DNA of 64,000 bases, from the NCBI GenBank assembly GCA_943789475.1, contig CALSUG010000001.1, positions 1-64,000 of the forward strand, written 5' to 3'. The translations under genes were made by a program, and so were the position numbers. This DNA is from an uncultured Alphaproteobacteria bacterium (GTDB lineage: Bacteria > Pseudomonadota > Alphaproteobacteria > Micavibrionales > UBA1664). This document shows positions 62,141 through 64,000 of this stretch, one piece after another; within the stretch, counting starts at the first letter, position 1, and every line of letters starts with the position of its first letter. The notes beneath the pieces were generated by a model. The model saw nothing but the letters and a program-made list of their open reading frames with translations. It ran no database searches and was not told the origin of the DNA.

Positions 62141-64000
62141 TCATTTAAATCCGATGTTGTTGAATGATCGTAGGCCTTTGTTTCAAACTCACCCAAATTT
62201 TTAAGGAACAATCTTATAAATACGCTTGTATCACTTGCCCCCGTTGAATCACGTTGCAAGTCGCGTTCAACTTCTGTTGTCACGCCAAAACAATCATCGT
62301 TATAGGTTATGCCAACACGCCCTTCTCTCATCCCTTCATCTTGACCAAGGTCATATAAAATGGATGAAGACGTAGACCAAGTTTCATTAATTTTATGGTT
62401 TGCACTCACTTGAACTTGCTCACGACTATCTTCAAATTCTGACCCAACAGCCCCTTTTTCAAATAAATACACTGCTGATAAATCAGTATCATAAATAGAT
62501 GTTCCACCATAAAGTTCATGACGTTCAACACCCAATTTACGCCCGTTTAATTGAAAACGATAATTCAAATTATGTTTATGACTGTTAAAACTTGCGCCAA
62601 TTTGTCCTACAATGTCCGATGATTGCTGATCTAAACCAGATCCCGCCGAGAATGGATTATCATCGTTGTCAAAGCGATAGCTTTGTCCTAAACCAAATGT
62701 GAATTCATCACCATTCTCATGATAATATCCACCTTCTAAACCATAATTAACACGTGTACGATCTTCCACACGGTCCAATCCTGGAAAACGGTCTATTGCA
62801 AAGAGATTGTTATAATCAATTTGTGCATCGCTACTATCTTCATTGGGAATATCACTGTCATTATTAACATCTGGCCGTGCGGTAAACGAAATCCGTGGCT
62901 TTAAAGCTAGGACAGCATTTTTAATTTCATTTTGTAATGGATAAGTTAACTCAAGATTAGCCGTTGGAATAAAACGAGTATCTAGTTTTGAATTATCTTC
63001 GGCTGGATTGGTTTTGGCAACATCACGGTCACTTGTATAATAACTGTCCCCGCGAACTGACAAATCTAACTGGGAAACAACGCCCGCAGGCAATACACCA
63101 CGCGTCTTCCACCCAAGAGATGAATTAAGTCTGCTCATATCTTGTTCATCACCGTCACGATATAGCGATAGAAATGATGTATCCCATTGCCAACGTCCAC
63201 CTAATGTCCCATCTGGTTTTCCTACAAAATGCATATTTGCATACGGTAATGCATTTGGTTGATCTACATTTTTATCAAGGCGCAAATCCTGGAATGCTAA
63301 CAATTCAACAGATGCGTAATCACGGTCATCAAACCGTTCAACATATAATCTATTTTCCAAAACATCTTTACCATCGATGTTATATTGATCTAAATACTGT
63401 TCATCAGATGCTAACGCTATTTCAGCACCAGAACGCCATTTATCCGTCATATTCCACAACGCATCAACATCAATATGTCCGCGAAATTCCTCTTCAACCC
63501 TTGTGTCAATACCATTAATGCTATCAGTACGTTCAGACGATGTTGCAGATGTATTAACCTGAACAAACGCATTTTCAAATCGTTTACGCATTTCAAGGTT
63601 CAATTGTGGTTTTTCCTTCGTAAATACACGAATCCCTGCGGTAACATCTAAACTTGGCGATATTGCCCAATAATATGGGGCCATAAAATTAAAACCATAA
63701 TCGCTGCCAAATTGAATATCTGGCGTTAAAAAACCTGATTTTTGTTTTACTGACCCATCGGGATGAGCAAAATATGGTGTATAAAATACAGGCACGCCCC
63801 ATGCCTCAAATGTTGCATTCTCGTATAAAATGATTGCTTCGTCTTTATCATGAGTAACGTCCGTTGCCTTCAATGCCCATGCGGGTGTTTTATCTGGATC
63901 ATTCTTACATTCACGACACGGTGTATAACGCGCATCCTTTAACACATGTTTTTGTGATGTTTCACGAATAGCCTTTGCCGCCCACAAACGTGATCCATCA
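62137..64000 (-). CDS. lptD: LPS-assembly protein LptD, partial (5' end outside window)
   Basis: YTPCRECKNDPDKTPAWALKATDVTHDKDEAIILYENATFEAWGVPVFYTPYFAHPDGSVKQKSGFLTP then beta-barrel repeats. Confidence 0.92.
   Translation of the reverse strand, partial: DGSRLWAAKAIRETSQKHVLKDARYTPCRECKNDPDKTPAWALKATDVTHDKDEAIILYENATFEAWGVPVFYTPYFAHPDGSVKQKSGFLTPDIQFGSDYGFNFMAPYYWAISPSLDVTAGIRVFTKEKPQLNLEMRKRFENAFVQVNTSATSSERTDSINGIDTRVEEEFRGHIDVDALWNMTDKWRSGAEIALASDEQYLDQYNIDGKDVLENRLYVERFDDRDYASVELLAFQDLRLDKNVDQPNALPYANMHFVGKPDGTLGGRWQWDTSFLSLYRDGDEQDMSRLNSSLGWKTRGVLPAGVVSQLDLSVRGDSYYTSDRDVAKTNPAEDNSKLDTRFIPTANLELTYPLQNEIKNAVLALKPRISFTARPDVNNDSDIPNEDSSDAQIDYNNLFAIDRFPGLDRVEDRTRVNYGLEGGYYHENGDEFTFGLGQSYRFDNDDNPFSAGSGLDQQSSDIVGQIGASFNSHKHNLNYRFQLNGRKLGVERHELYGGTSIYDTDLSAVYLFEKGAVGSEFEDSREQVQVSANHKINETWSTSSSILYDLGQDEGMREGRVGITYNDDCFGVTTEVERDLQRDSTGASDTSVFIRLFLKNLGEFETKAYDHSTTSDLNE

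Overview
Window from a low-GC alphaproteobacterial-type chromosome (suf, lol, tig-clpP-lon-hup, parE, lptD gene neighbourhoods) with two accessory regions. (A) About 1-17,050 is the remnant of a higher-GC mobilisable/integrative element next to tRNA-Pro. It holds a frameshifted large serine recombinase, a SLATT-like 2TM protein + unknown-group reverse transcriptase + HExxH metallopeptidase cluster, an array of about 5.5 tandem ~69-bp double-hairpin repeats whose stems vary in a compensatory way, ardA, a resolvase, a large beta-helix/2TM protein, a VirD4/TraG coupling protein and a 5'-truncated relaxase fused to a 3'-truncated tyrosine integrase. (B) About 40,155-48,037 is an island in tRNA-Val bounded by a 50-bp att repeat. 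It holds an integrase lacking its HxxR segment, two AlpA-like HTH proteins, an HUH endonuclease next to a hairpin, HAD + sulfotransferase cargo, a PD-(D/E)XK-like protein and a structured intergenic element. A third integrase scar lies just downstream of tRNA-His. The strongest candidate for an undescribed system is SLATT-RT-metallopeptidase plus the adjacent hairpin-repeat array (about 3.1-7.2 kb). All calls come from reading the sequence and ORF translations; no database search or folding program was run.
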